64,000 bases of DNA, from positions 1 through 64,000 of the forward strand of contig SUYH01000006.1 in NCBI GenBank assembly GCA_015060535.1. Direction: 5' to 3'. Each line of letters starts with the position of its first letter. Within the stretch, counting starts at the first letter, position 1. Below the pieces are notes generated by a model. The model saw only the letters and a program-made list of their open reading frames with translations. It had not been told where the DNA came from and made no database searches. Below are positions 7,261 to 17,806 of this stretch, piece by piece. The stretch is from Prevotella sp. (GTDB lineage Bacteria > Bacteroidota > Bacteroidia > Bacteroidales > Bacteroidaceae). Made by a program: the position numbers and the translations under genes.

Positions 7261-10197
7261 CTACGGTTGTAAGGTAAGGCTCATCAGTCCGATGACCACA
7301 TCATTGCTGAGGGTGCGGAGGGTGAGCGAATGGAGTTTCTTCTGAGGATGGAGGGACATGCACAACAGCTGGGCGGCACCACCGGGTATCTCACGACCGT
7401 AGACCCCCTGGATATCCAGCGCCCGACCTAAGTCGCGACTCACCGTCGCCGTGCCGAACGACACGCGATAAGGACGAGGCTGGGTGGTATAGAACGCCTT
7501 GCCATCGACGTAATAGTCCTGCTCGATGGGACACCAGTTGTCAGGATTAACAAGCTGCAGGGTGTCTGTCGTGCCGTCTTGGTAACGGACTACGAGCTCG
7601 CCATTGGCTATGCGGCTCTGCATGTGATTGGTCGAACCCGCCATGAGCAGATAGGCGCGCGATGCCCTACCCTTCAACGGAATGGTGACCGCATCAGGAT
7701 AGTTATCCCACAACGAGGTATAGACGATGTTACGTCCCTGGGCTGGTGTACGGAAAGGCACGCCAGCCATCACGAAATGGCCATCCTTGATGCGGGTACG
7801 GAAGACGGAGTCGTCGATCTGGGCCGTCTGTTGGGGATGACACCACTCGCCAATGCCCTGCACGGGAATCTGCAATGTGGTATAAGGCGAACGGGGTGAG
7901 AGATAGCGGTTTTGGAAAATGTCGGTGACCCGAGCATTGAACAGCTTGCTGATATCCACAGGTCGGAACGGGACTCCAGCGACAGGCTCCTGCAATCCGA
8001 GGGCTGACGCTGAGGGCGCTTCTTGGACGGACGGTTTCTCCTCGACGGTCAGAGGCTCCTGCCAGTCGTAGGTAATCTGTTGTGTCTGTGCGGTGGTGCC
8101 TACGATTTCACGCCACCTGCCATTGCCCAGACTTTGACGGACAACAATCTGGAGGGGCTGACGGAAATGCTGGGTGATGTCGAAAGTCACCTTGCTGCCC
8201 TTACGCACATACCTATAAGAGAGATAGGGGGTGGTGACCGTCAGACTGTCCCACTCCTTAGGGAATCCAGGACGGATGATGCACTGGCCATCGAGGGCCT
8301 GCGGAATAATGCCAAACAAGCCCTGTAGCAAGGTGCGGGACGAGATGCCGATGCAGTCGCCGAAATCGCGATAGCACTCACCACGGGCGGCATCGTAATA
8401 GCTGATCTGTCCGAAATTGGCAGGACTGGCACCATAATACATCTGGTCCAACACGTTAGCCTTCAGCAGACGGAAGCCCTCCTCGCTACGACCTGCCTCG
8501 AAATAGGCCAGAGCGGTATGCATCACCTCTGCTGCTGCCACATTGTTGATGCTCCAGCTGTAGGGCATCCAGTCGCTGGTGGCGATGGTCTGATAGCCAG
8601 TGTTCTCCACATCAATATGAGGGATGTGCTCATCAACATAGCGGGTAGCCCGATAGGCTTGTTCAGGACTGCACGCCCCACAGTCGATGGGGGTATAGAT
8701 GCTCCACACGGCAGGATGGTCGTGGACACGACGGAGACCCATCGCGTCTTGGTATTCAGCCCATACGCCCTTATCCTTCAGCCAGAGTCGCTGGTTCATG
8801 GCGTTCAGGATAGCCTCAGCCTCAGCGCGATAGGGCTTAGGGTCCTCGCCTAGCAGCTCTGCGATACGAGCAGCCAACCGGTTGCCACGATAGTTATACG
8901 CTGAGGAGTGGGTCACTGCTCCCCCACTATAGTAAAGGGCGTCGCTGGCCCAGATGCAGCAATAGGCATCGTAGAGATGGTCGCCATCGGGGTCGTAGTT
9001 GCGCTTCTCCCAAGCCAGATGTGACGTGATGACAGGCCACATCCGACGCATATAAGTGGTATCGGCATCGTATTGGAAATGCCAGAGCAGCTCGTCGATG
9101 TAGTTCAGGTTCATGTCGTAATGGTGCATCTGGTCGTTGCGCTCGGGATTACGACAGATATAGCCATTGGAGTACATCTGTGTGCCCCAGCGTTTCTCGG
9201 CTCGTGCCAGATTCATCTTCGCATCTTGCGAGGGATGACTGATGGTCGGTTCAACACGCGTCACCTGACTTTTGGCATAGGCATCGAAATGGCTGCGCTG
9301 ACGGTCGTTCCATCCCAACACATCACCCACATAGGCAGCACGCCAGCCAGCCAACGGCATGCGCCAACCGATGCAGCCATGAAGCCACGTCGTTCCGTCC
9401 CAGTCGCCATCGGCAGCAAGAACCAACGCACCACTCAGCCCATTGATATAAGGATCGGGGGTACGGAACTGGATACGGCGCGACATCTCGCGAAAAAACG
9501 TCTTGGCCTGCTGATAGGCCTGACGACCCGTTTGGGCATCGACAACGGAGACCTGATCCACATCGACCTCGAAATAGGCAGTCACACCTCGGCCGAAAGC
9601 AGCCTCTACGGTCTGCAGAGGTTCGCCTACGGGTTCCAGACAACCTGGCTTTTCGACTCCGATATCGCCATTACGGTATAGCTTAGGTTGGGCGATGGCA
9701 CACACGACAGCTCGCAGACGAGCCTCCATCTTCGGGGAAGCCACACGCCAGACGGCCTTTTCGCCATCAGGCAAGGCCAGCACCTCTATACGCAAGGTAG
9801 CATCACCCCAGCGACTATCACTCAGCAAGTACTCACGACGCCCGCTGCCATATAAAGCACGGCAATGCTCCACCTGCTCCAGCGGATACTCCACCCCGTC
9901 CCTGATCAACACCAAGCGGATGTTACGATGGTGACCTTTCTTCACCACCGCAAAGATGGGATAGTCGGAAGTCTCCAGTCGCCAGTCGGTATGTGAGCCA
10001 TAGAGCGCACGGGTGTAACGGTTCGTGCCGTCTTTACATACCCAGCTGCCATGATGTGGCACATATTGCTGTTGACGTTCGACACCTATCTTGTCAAGGT
10101 TGTAGGATGTCGATTCTATAAAATCGCCAATACGCTGTGTCTGTGCTATTACGGATGATGACAACATCAGCAAAAAGAGAATCACTTTCGTTTTCAT
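7261..10197 (-). CDS. DUF4450 family secreted glycosidase-like protein (978 aa)
   Basis: I take the start at the ATG that gives MKTKVILFLLMLSSS, a clean signal peptide cleaved after VIAQ. The longer frame back to 10254 would lie upstream of the promoter box. The N-terminal region (SWVCKDGTNRYTRALYG, then WRLETSDYPIFAVV) fits DUF4450. The middle 450 residues look like an (alpha/alpha)6 barrel, with many aromatic and acidic residues such as NDQMHHYDMNLNYIDELLWHF and DPDGDHLYDAYCCIWASDALYY, typical of six-hairpin glycosidases. A C-terminal beta-rich part follows. It is likely periplasmic and acts on a polysaccharide, but the substrate is unknown. It stands outside any SusC/D locus in this window. 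Confidence 0.7.
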   Translation of the reverse strand: MKTKVILFLLMLSSSVIAQTQRIGDFIESTSYNLDKIGVERQQQYVPHHGSWVCKDGTNRYTRALYGSHTDWRLETSDYPIFAVVKKGHHRNIRLVLIRDGVEYPLEQVEHCRALYGSGRREYLLSDSRWGDATLRIEVLALPDGEKAVWRVASPKMEARLRAVVCAIAQPKLYRNGDIGVEKPGCLEPVGEPLQTVEAAFGRGVTAYFEVDVDQVSVVDAQTGRQAYQQAKTFFREMSRRIQFRTPDPYINGLSGALVLAADGDWDGTTWLHGCIGWRMPLAGWRAAYVGDVLGWNDRQRSHFDAYAKSQVTRVEPTISHPSQDAKMNLARAEKRWGTQMYSNGYICRNPERNDQMHHYDMNLNYIDELLWHFQYDADTTYMRRMWPVITSHLAWEKRNYDPDGDHLYDAYCCIWASDALYYSGGAVTHSSAYNYRGNRLAARIAELLGEDPKPYRAEAEAILNAMNQRLWLKDKGVWAEYQDAMGLRRVHDHPAVWSIYTPIDCGACSPEQAYRATRYVDEHIPHIDVENTGYQTIATSDWMPYSWSINNVAAAEVMHTALAYFEAGRSEEGFRLLKANVLDQMYYGASPANFGQISYYDAARGECYRDFGDCIGISSRTLLQGLFGIIPQALDGQCIIRPGFPKEWDSLTVTTPYLSYRYVRKGSKVTFDITQHFRQPLQIVVRQSLGNGRWREIVGTTAQTQQITYDWQEPLTVEEKPSVQEAPSASALGLQEPVAGVPFRPVDISKLFNARVTDIFQNRYLSPRSPYTTLQIPVQGIGEWCHPQQTAQIDDSVFRTRIKDGHFVMAGVPFRTPAQGRNIVYTSLWDNYPDAVTIPLKGRASRAYLLMAGSTNHMQSRIANGELVVRYQDGTTDTLQLVNPDNWCPIEQDYYVDGKAFYTTQPRPYRVSFGTATVSRDLGRALDIQGVYGREIPGGAAQLLCMSLHPQKKLHSLTLRTLSNDVVIGLMSLTLQP

Positions 10198-10201
10198 GGT
10201 G

Positions 10202-10209
10202 CAAAGATA
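10202..10209 (-). promoter_or_regulatory. -7 box directly in front of the DUF4450 start codon
   Basis: TATCTTTG on the minus strand is separated from the ATG by only 4 bases (CACC). Transcription would start at or beside the start codon. Confidence 0.6.
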
Positions 10210-10427
10210 CAAAAAAAAACCGACTGTCATCACGACAATCGATTTTAAAAACAAACTACTTAAAAACTAATCTACTAAAACAAATCAAAAAAATATCTAT
10301 TTCATTACGAAGTCTTATACCTTATTGTCTGCGGTTTTAACCTTTTGACAGTGCAAAGGTAGGAACTTTTCAGACACGATGCAAGCATTTTTATGCAAAA
10401 CTGAATACGTTTTTGATTTAAATCAAT

Positions 10428-10459
10428 GCGGGTGTCCGACTTTTTCATCAGACACCCGC
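10428..10459. terminator. hairpin downstream of groL
   Basis: A 9-bp stem GCGGGTGTC/GACACCCGC around a 14-nt loop. The T run follows it on the plus strand only, so it is a less classical terminator for the minus-strand groL. Confidence 0.5.
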
Positions 10460-10496
10460 TTTTTGACATATATAGTTTGCAAATCAGCACGTTACA

Positions 10497-12271
<1,775 letters not shown>

Positions 12272-12272
12272 A

Positions 12273-12542
12273 CTAACAAATCACTGCCAACACATCGCTC
12301 TGACGCATCATCAGATACTTCTCACCCTCAAACTCCAGCTCGGTGCCACTGTACTTGCCATACAGCACTTCGTCGCCAGTCTTCAGGATCATCTCTTCGT
12401 CCTTAGTTCCTTGGCCTACAGCCTTGATAGTTCCGTGCAGGGGTTTTTCTTTTGCAGTATCAGGAATGATGATACCACCGATCTTCTCTTCTGCCGGTGC
12501 GGGCAATACCAGCACGCGGTCTCCTAATGGTTTAATGTTCAT
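12273..12542 (-). CDS. groS: co-chaperonin GroES, 10 kDa
   Basis: The 89-aa lid protein of GroEL has the mobile loop region [16 protein letters not shown] and the roof segment, and ends VLAVIC. The N-terminus [12 protein letters not shown] is typical. It is the first gene of the groS-groL operon on the minus strand. Its stop codon touches the inverted-repeat element at 12271. Confidence 0.98.
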   Translation of the reverse strand: MNIKPLGDRVLVLPAPAEEKIGGIIIPDTAKEKPLHGTIKAVGQGTKDEEMILKTGDEVLYGKYSGTELEFEGEKYLMMRQSDVLAVIC

Positions 12543-12688
12543 AATACCTTTTATTTTAAATTAGACTTTAAACTTTCTGCCACCAATTCAGCGAAAACCG
12601 TGCCAATCCGTCATGGCTGACACTTTGGCAGTTTTCTGGAAAAAATAAAAAAAAACGCTCAAAATAAGGCAATATTCGAAAAAATGCT

Positions 12689-12696
12689 TACCTTTG
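12689..12696 (+). promoter_or_regulatory. -7 box of the sppA operon
   Basis: TACCTTTG, about 47 bp before the sppA start. Confidence 0.65.
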
Positions 12697-12743
12697 CAGA
12701 ATAATATGATTATTAATCAATTAAATAACGAAAACAATTAACT

Positions 12744-14516
12744 ATGAAACAATTTCTGAAGTATGTGATGGCTACTGTGACAGGTATTATCCTGGTCATG
12801 ATCGTCGTAGGCATTCTGGGTGCCATCTCACTGGTAGGACTGGCTGCATCGAGTGCCGCCACCACTAATGTCGAGGAGAACTCGGTATTCACGCTCTCGC
12901 TGTCAGGACAGCTGGACGAGCGTTCTGCCAGCAACCCTTTGGCTGAACTGACAGGACAGGTGAGCGAAGGACTTGGACTTGACAACATGCTGAACGCCAT
13001 CAAGAAAGCTAAGGAGAACGAGAACATCAAAGGTATTTACATCGAGGCTGGCATCTTCTCGAGCGACTCTCCCGCATCATCGCATGCCATCCGCGAGGCG
13101 CTGCTCGACTTCAAGAAGAGCGGCAAGTGGATTGTAGCCTATGCTGACAGCTATACCCAGACCACCTATTATATATGTAGTGTAGCCGACAAGCTGTATC
13201 TGAATCCGGAAGGTATGGTCGACTGGCACGGACTGGCTGCCAACCCCTACTTCGTGAAGGATCTGCTGGCTAAGTTTGGCGTGAAGGTACAGCTCTGCAA
13301 GGTGGGCAAATACAAGAGTGCCCCTGAGATGATGACTGCCGACGGCATGAGCGAGCCCAACCGTGAACAGGTGACTGCCTATATGAATGGCATCTGGAAG
13401 GTGATGCTCAGCGACGTGTCGAAGAGCCGCAAGATCAGTGCTGACTCGCTGAACGCCTATGCCGACCGCTTTGTAACGCTGGCTGACCAGAAGGAGCTCG
13501 TGAAGATGAAACTGGTCGACAAGCTGCTCTATACCGACGAGGTGAAGGGTGAGATCAAGAAGATGCTGAAGATTGACGCTGATGAGGATATCAAACAGCT
13601 CACAATGGGTGAGATGGAGAATGTCAAAGGTCAGAAAGAAGAAGGTGACAAGGTGGCTGTCTACTACGCATACGGTGAAATCGTAGACTCTGAGACTGGC
13701 AGCAAGGTGCAGCAAGAGCACAATATCGTGGCCAACACCGTTTGCAAGGACTTGGAGCGCCTGATGAAGGACGACGACGTGAAGGCTGTCGTGCTGCGTG
13801 TCAACTCGCCTGGTGGTTCAGCCTACGCTTCAGAACAGATCTGGCGTTCGGTCACCCAGCTGAAGACCAAGAAGCCCGTTGTCGTTTCAATGGGTGGATA
13901 TGCTGCCAGCGGTGGCTACTACATCAGTTGTAATGCCAACTATATCTATTCAGAGCCCACCACCATCACGGGTTCGATTGGTATCTTCGGCATGTTCCCC
14001 GACTTCAGCGGACTGCTGACAGACAAGCTGGGTGTGAAGTTTGACGAGGTGAAGACCAACAAGCATGCTGCCTTTGGCACCATCGCCCGTCCGTTTAATG
14101 CGGAGGAGATGGAGCTGCTGGGTCAGTATATCGATCGTGGCTACCAGCTGTTCCGTCAGCGTGTAGCTGATGGTCGCAAGCTGAAGGTAGAGCAGGTGGA
14201 GGAGATTGCTCAGGGCCGTGTATGGCTGGGCAACGATGCGCTGCCTATCAAGTTGGTTGATGCCATCGGTTCGCTGGACGACGCTGTGAAGAAAGCTGCC
14301 GAGCTGGCCAAGCTGAAGGAATATCACACTGCCAGCTATCCTGCTGAGAGCAGTTGGCTGGATGCCCTCTTGGACAACGTCACCAAGAAGAGCTATCTGG
14401 ACGAGCAGATGCGTGAGACGCTGGGCGAATACTACGAGCCATTGCGTCTGGTGAAGAGCATGAACCAGCAGAGTGCCATCCAGGCACGCATGCCCTATTA
14501 CCTTATTATAAAATAA
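12744..14516 (+). CDS. sppA: signal peptide peptidase SppA, 67K type
   Basis: This membrane serine protease digests signal peptides left in the membrane. At 590 aa it is the long, duplicated form. A single N-terminal transmembrane segment spans residues about 8-35. The catalytic Lys lies in VGKYKSAPE (Lys191) and the catalytic Ser in YAASGGYYIS (Ser389), which together form the Ser-Lys dyad; NSPGGSA (354-360) precedes it. It opens a tight operon with lpxK, PNP and thiL. Confidence 0.95.
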   Translation: MKQFLKYVMATVTGIILVMIVVGILGAISLVGLAASSAATTNVEENSVFTLSLSGQLDERSASNPLAELTGQVSEGLGLDNMLNAIKKAKENENIKGIYIEAGIFSSDSPASSHAIREALLDFKKSGKWIVAYADSYTQTTYYICSVADKLYLNPEGMVDWHGLAANPYFVKDLLAKFGVKVQLCKVGKYKSAPEMMTADGMSEPNREQVTAYMNGIWKVMLSDVSKSRKISADSLNAYADRFVTLADQKELVKMKLVDKLLYTDEVKGEIKKMLKIDADEDIKQLTMGEMENVKGQKEEGDKVAVYYAYGEIVDSETGSKVQQEHNIVANTVCKDLERLMKDDDVKAVVLRVNSPGGSAYASEQIWRSVTQLKTKKPVVVSMGGYAASGGYYISCNANYIYSEPTTITGSIGIFGMFPDFSGLLTDKLGVKFDEVKTNKHAAFGTIARPFNAEEMELLGQYIDRGYQLFRQRVADGRKLKVEQVEEIAQGRVWLGNDALPIKLVDAIGSLDDAVKKAAELAKLKEYHTASYPAESSWLDALLDNVTKKSYLDEQMRETLGEYYEPLRLVKSMNQQSAIQARMPYYLIIK

Positions 14517-14521
14517 GAAGC

Positions 14522-15691
14522 ATGGAAGGCAACTTCATTCAGATTGACAAACGGTTATTACCCCTGAGCAGCATTTACGGCTTAGGGGTAAAACTGCGTA
14601 ACATGATGTTTGACTGTGGCCTTCTGAAAAGTCGTTCTTTCGACATACCTGTCATCTCGGTGGGGAACATCACCGTGGGAGGTACGGGCAAGACACCACA
14701 CGTAGAATACCTGATCCGACTGCTGCAAGACATTTGTCAAGTTGCCGTACTGAGCAGAGGATACAAGCGGAAGAGCATAGGATACATTCTGGCTGACGAG
14801 AACAGCACCGTAGAAGATATTGGTGACGAGCCTTATCAGATGAAGCAGAAATTCCCTGATATCTCCGTCGCTGTCGACAAGAACCGATGTCATGGCATCG
14901 AAATGCTGCAACAGCATGACAAGAAACCGGATGTCATCCTGCTCGATGATGCTTACCAGCACCGCTATGTGAAGCCTGGTGTCAATATCCTGCTGGTCGA
15001 CTATCACCGACTGATAGTCTATGATGAGCTGTTGCCTGCAGGCCGTCTGCGTGAGCCGCTGACAGAGAAGAATCGGGCAGATATCGTTATCGTTACGAAA
15101 TGTCCGAAGGAGATGAAGCCCATCGAATATCGTGTCATCACGAAAGCTATGGACCTCTATCCCTATCAGCAGCTGTTCTTTACCGCCATTGAGTATGGCA
15201 AACTGCAACCGTTGTTCAAGGCTGGGAATCCACGAGGACTCCAGGAACTGAACGACGATAACGTACTATTGCTGTCAGGCATTGGTTCGCCCAAACAGAT
15301 GACACACGACCTCTCGCCGTATTGCAACCAAATCACCCCACTGACCTTCAGCGACCATCATCACTTCAGTCAGCGAGACATCCAACTCATCAACGACACC
15401 TTTGCTGCCATGAAGGCTCCGAAGTGCATCGTCACCACCGAAAAGGATGCCACCCGACTGAAGAGCATCAAGGGACTGAATGACGAAGTGGCAGACAATT
15501 GCTATACACTACCAATTACAATCCGGTTCATGCTTGAACAGGAAAAATCATTTAATCAATACATTATAGACTATGTACGCAAAAATTCAAGAAACAGCAT
15601 CCTGGCTAAAAGGAAAAATGACAACCAGCCCCAAGACTGCGATTGTGCTGGGAACAGGCCTCGGACAATTAGCTTCCGAAATAACCGATAA
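14522..15691 (+). CDS. lpxK: tetraacyldisaccharide 4'-kinase
   Basis: It phosphorylates the lipid A disaccharide at the 4' position on the inner face of the inner membrane. The Walker A-like motif is VGNITVGGTGKTPHVEYL (residues 47-64) after an N-terminal hydrophobic segment. The catalytic-region motifs LLDDAYQHR and AGRLREPL follow. It starts 5 bp after sppA. The last 40 codons overlap the start of the PNP gene in another frame. The tail RKNSRNSILAKRKNDN and beyond is basic and not conserved across LpxK in general, so the overlap probably came from stop-codon drift. Confidence 0.93.
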   Translation: MEGNFIQIDKRLLPLSSIYGLGVKLRNMMFDCGLLKSRSFDIPVISVGNITVGGTGKTPHVEYLIRLLQDICQVAVLSRGYKRKSIGYILADENSTVEDIGDEPYQMKQKFPDISVAVDKNRCHGIEMLQQHDKKPDVILLDDAYQHRYVKPGVNILLVDYHRLIVYDELLPAGRLREPLTEKNRADIVIVTKCPKEMKPIEYRVITKAMDLYPYQQLFFTAIEYGKLQPLFKAGNPRGLQELNDDNVLLLSGIGSPKQMTHDLSPYCNQITPLTFSDHHHFSQRDIQLINDTFAAMKAPKCIVTTEKDATRLKSIKGLNDEVADNCYTLPITIRFMLEQEKSFNQYIIDYVRKNSRNSILAKRKNDNQPQDCDCAGNRPRTISFRNNR

Positions 15692-16454
15692 GACGGAATT
15701 CCCGTATAGTGAGATACCCAACTTCCCAGTGTCTACCGTTGAGGGACACTCCGGCAAACTCATCCTCGGCAAACTGGGAGGTGTAGACATCCTGGCTATG
15801 CAGGGACGTTTCCACTACTATGAGGGCTACTCGATGAAGGAGGTGACATTCCCCGTTCGTGTGATGTACGAGCTGGGCATCAAGACGCTCTTCGTATCGA
15901 ATGCTGCTGGCGGCATGAACCCTGCCTTCAAGATTGGCGACCTGATGATTATCACCGACCATATCAACCTCTTCCCAGAGCACCCGTTGCGTGGTAAGAA
16001 TTTCCCCACAGGTCCTCGTTTCCCGGATATGCACGAGACGTATGATCTCAGCCTGATCAAGGAGGCTTCGAACATTGCCAAGGAGAAGAAGATTCGCGTC
16101 ACCTATGGTGTCTATGTGGGTGTACAGGGACCAACCTTCGAGACTCCCGCAGAATACAAGATGTATCGTCTGCTGGGTGGCGACGCTGTAGGTATGTCTA
16201 CCGTTCCTGAGGTCATCGTTGCCCACCACTGTGGCATCCGTACCTTTGGCGTCAGCGTGATTACCGACCTGGGGGGCTTCGATACCCCTGTTGAGGTGAG
16301 TCACGAGGAAGTTCAGGAGGCTGCCAACAAAGCCCAGCCGCTGATGACGGAGATCATGCGTGAGATGATATTCCGCTCAGAACATGTCCAGAGCACAGAC
16401 AAGGAAACGTTCAACACTGACCACCCGACAGAATCATGGAAATCGCAAAAATAG
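15573..16454 (+). CDS. purine nucleoside phosphorylase, trimeric type
   Basis: It phosphorolyses purine nucleosides to base and ribose-1-phosphate. Motifs: phosphate site VLGTGLG and MQGRFHYYEG; base site with Glu189 (GPTFETPAEY), Met208 (GDAVGMSTVPE) and His244 (SHEEV). At the position of human Asn243, which reads 6-oxopurines, this protein has Asp232 (VITDLGG), which may relax specificity toward 6-aminopurines. The frame starts 119 bp inside lpxK. No other start is plausible because MYAKIQETASWLKGKM is already needed for the N-terminal helix. It overlaps thiL by 19 bp. Confidence 0.9.
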   Translation: MYAKIQETASWLKGKMTTSPKTAIVLGTGLGQLASEITDKTEFPYSEIPNFPVSTVEGHSGKLILGKLGGVDILAMQGRFHYYEGYSMKEVTFPVRVMYELGIKTLFVSNAAGGMNPAFKIGDLMIITDHINLFPEHPLRGKNFPTGPRFPDMHETYDLSLIKEASNIAKEKKIRVTYGVYVGVQGPTFETPAEYKMYRLLGGDAVGMSTVPEVIVAHHCGIRTFGVSVITDLGGFDTPVEVSHEEVQEAANKAQPLMTEIMREMIFRSEHVQSTDKETFNTDHPTESWKSQK

Positions 16455-17497
16455 GAGAATTTGGCTTGATAGACCGTCTGACGAAGGACATCAAGCCCCA
16501 GAATGAATCAACAAAGTACGGCGTAGGTGATGACTGCGCCGTACTTCACTATCCTGACACAGAAGTACTCATCACAACCGATATGCTGATGGAGGGTGTC
16601 CACTTCGACCTGACCTATATCGACTTGCAACACCTGGGGTATAAGTCGGCCATGGTCAACATCAGCGACATCTTCGCCATGAACGGCACTCCCCGACAGC
16701 TGACCGTATCGATGGCACTCAGCAAGCGCTTCACCGTAGAGGACATGGAGAAGTTCTATAACGGACTGCAACTGGCCTGTGACAAATGGGGCGTCGACAT
16801 TGTAGGGGGTGACACAACCTCTTCTTACACAGGACTGGCCATCAGCATCACCTGCATAGGTGAGGCTCGCAAGGAGGACATCGTCTATCGCAATGGCGCC
16901 AAGGAGACGGACCTCGTCTGTGTCAGCGGAGACCTGGGGGCTGCCTATATGGGACTGCAACTGCTGGAACGCGAAAAGGCCGTATACTACCAGCAGGTAG
17001 AAGAGGCCAAGAAGAAGGGTGACCAGAAGGCATTGGCAGAGCTGTCACACTTCCAACCCGACTTCGCAGGCAAGGAATACCTGTTGCAGCGCCAGTTGAA
17101 GACGGAAGCTCGTGGCGACATTATCCAAAAACTGCGCGATGCTGGCATCCGTCCGACAGCCATGATGGACATCAGCGACGGACTGAGCAGCGAACTGATG
17201 CACATCTGCAAACAGAGTCACGTAGGTTGTCGTATCTTTGAGAAGCAGATACCCATCGACTATCAGACCGCTGTGATGGCTGAGGAACTGAACATGAATG
17301 TCACGACATGTGCCCTGAATGGTGGCGAAGACTACGAACTGCTGTTCACCGTACCCATTGGCGACCACGAGAAAATACAAGAGTTAGATGATGTGAAGCT
17401 CATTGGCCACATCACTAAAGAAAGCCTTGGACATGTGCTCGTCACCCGCGACGACCAGGAATTTGAGCTCAAAGCACAGGGGTGGAATCCGTTATGA
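16436..17497 (+). CDS. thiL: thiamine-monophosphate kinase
   Basis: It makes thiamine diphosphate from thiamine monophosphate and ATP. It belongs to the PurM-like fold: N-terminal GDDCAVL, then VNISDIFAMNGTPRQL and GGDTTSS for metal and ATP binding, and a C-terminal NGGEDYELLFTV. At 353 aa it has normal length. It is last in the sppA-lpxK-PNP-thiL operon. Stem-forming heptamers follow, with no clear terminator. No thi genes are adjacent. Confidence 0.93.
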   Translation: MEIAKIGEFGLIDRLTKDIKPQNESTKYGVGDDCAVLHYPDTEVLITTDMLMEGVHFDLTYIDLQHLGYKSAMVNISDIFAMNGTPRQLTVSMALSKRFTVEDMEKFYNGLQLACDKWGVDIVGGDTTSSYTGLAISITCIGEARKEDIVYRNGAKETDLVCVSGDLGAAYMGLQLLEREKAVYYQQVEEAKKKGDQKALAELSHFQPDFAGKEYLLQRQLKTEARGDIIQKLRDAGIRPTAMMDISDGLSSELMHICKQSHVGCRIFEKQIPIDYQTAVMAEELNMNVTTCALNGGEDYELLFTVPIGDHEKIQELDDVKLIGHITKESLGHVLVTRDDQEFELKAQGWNPL

Positions 17498-17566
17498 AAT
17501 GAGAAATGAGAGATGAAAAAAGAGAAATGAAATGGACGAAAAGCTTAAAAAACGTTAACCAGCCGT

Positions 17567-17598
17567 AATTTCTCACTTCTCATTTCTCATTTCTCATT
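17567..17598. repeat. intergenic heptamer repeat (TTCTCAT type)
   Basis: Tandem TTCTCAT-like units lie opposite the ATGAGAA units at 17498-17530, so the two can pair as an imperfect stem downstream of thiL. Confidence 0.65.
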
Positions 17599-17600
17599 TA

Positions 17601-17608
17601 TTTGTAGT
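17601..17608 (+). promoter_or_regulatory. -7 box of tRNA-Phe
   Basis: TACCTTTG, 48 bp before the tRNA gene. Confidence 0.6.
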
Positions 17609-17656
17609 ACCTTTGCACCCGCAATCAAGAGGATTGCCTTAGTGAAACATAATGAT

Positions 17657-17729
17657 GGTGCCTTAGCTCAGTTGGTAGAGCATCGGACTGAAAATCCGTG
17701 TGTCCCCGGTTCGATTCCTGGAGGTACCA
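17657..17729 (+). tRNA. tRNA-Phe (GAA)
   Basis: A 73-nt cloverleaf. Acceptor stem GGTGCCT with AGGTACC, D-loop AGCTCAGTTGGTAGAGC, anticodon loop CTGAAAA giving GAA, and T-loop GGTTCGATTCC. No CCA is encoded. Confidence 0.97.
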
Positions 17730-17746
17730 CTCCTCCTTTCATTATG

Positions 17747-17785
17747 AACCCCTGTCTTAGAGATTTCTCTAGCAGGGGTTTTTTA
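17747..17785 (+). terminator. terminator after tRNA-Phe
   Basis: Stem AACCCCTG/CAGGGGTT followed by a T run. Confidence 0.8.
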
Positions 17786-17806
17786 TTTAAGTAACAAAAC
17801 GTGCGT

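Larger units (their letters stand above)
10198..10496. other. AT-rich gap between groL and the DUF4450 gene
   Basis: Apart from the promoter box (10202-10209) and the hairpin at 10428-10459 I see no gene. Short reading frames here lack recognisable features. Confidence 0.7.

Noticed and set aside
12590..12607. A sigma-54-like site (TTGGCAC, spacer, TCGC) upstream of groS
   Set aside because: The -12 element has TCGC rather than TTGC, and similar CCGTGCCAA phrases occur elsewhere (50205-50230) next to ordinary promoters, so this looks like a repeated phrase rather than a promoter.
15669..16304. Long minus-strand ORF over the PNP gene
   Set aside because: Shadow of a well-supported gene with catalytic residues on the plus strand.
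17801..17806. GTG start for pantothenate kinase
   Set aside because: The ATG two codons later gives the usual N-terminus MKIVIGID; the extra residues add nothing conserved.
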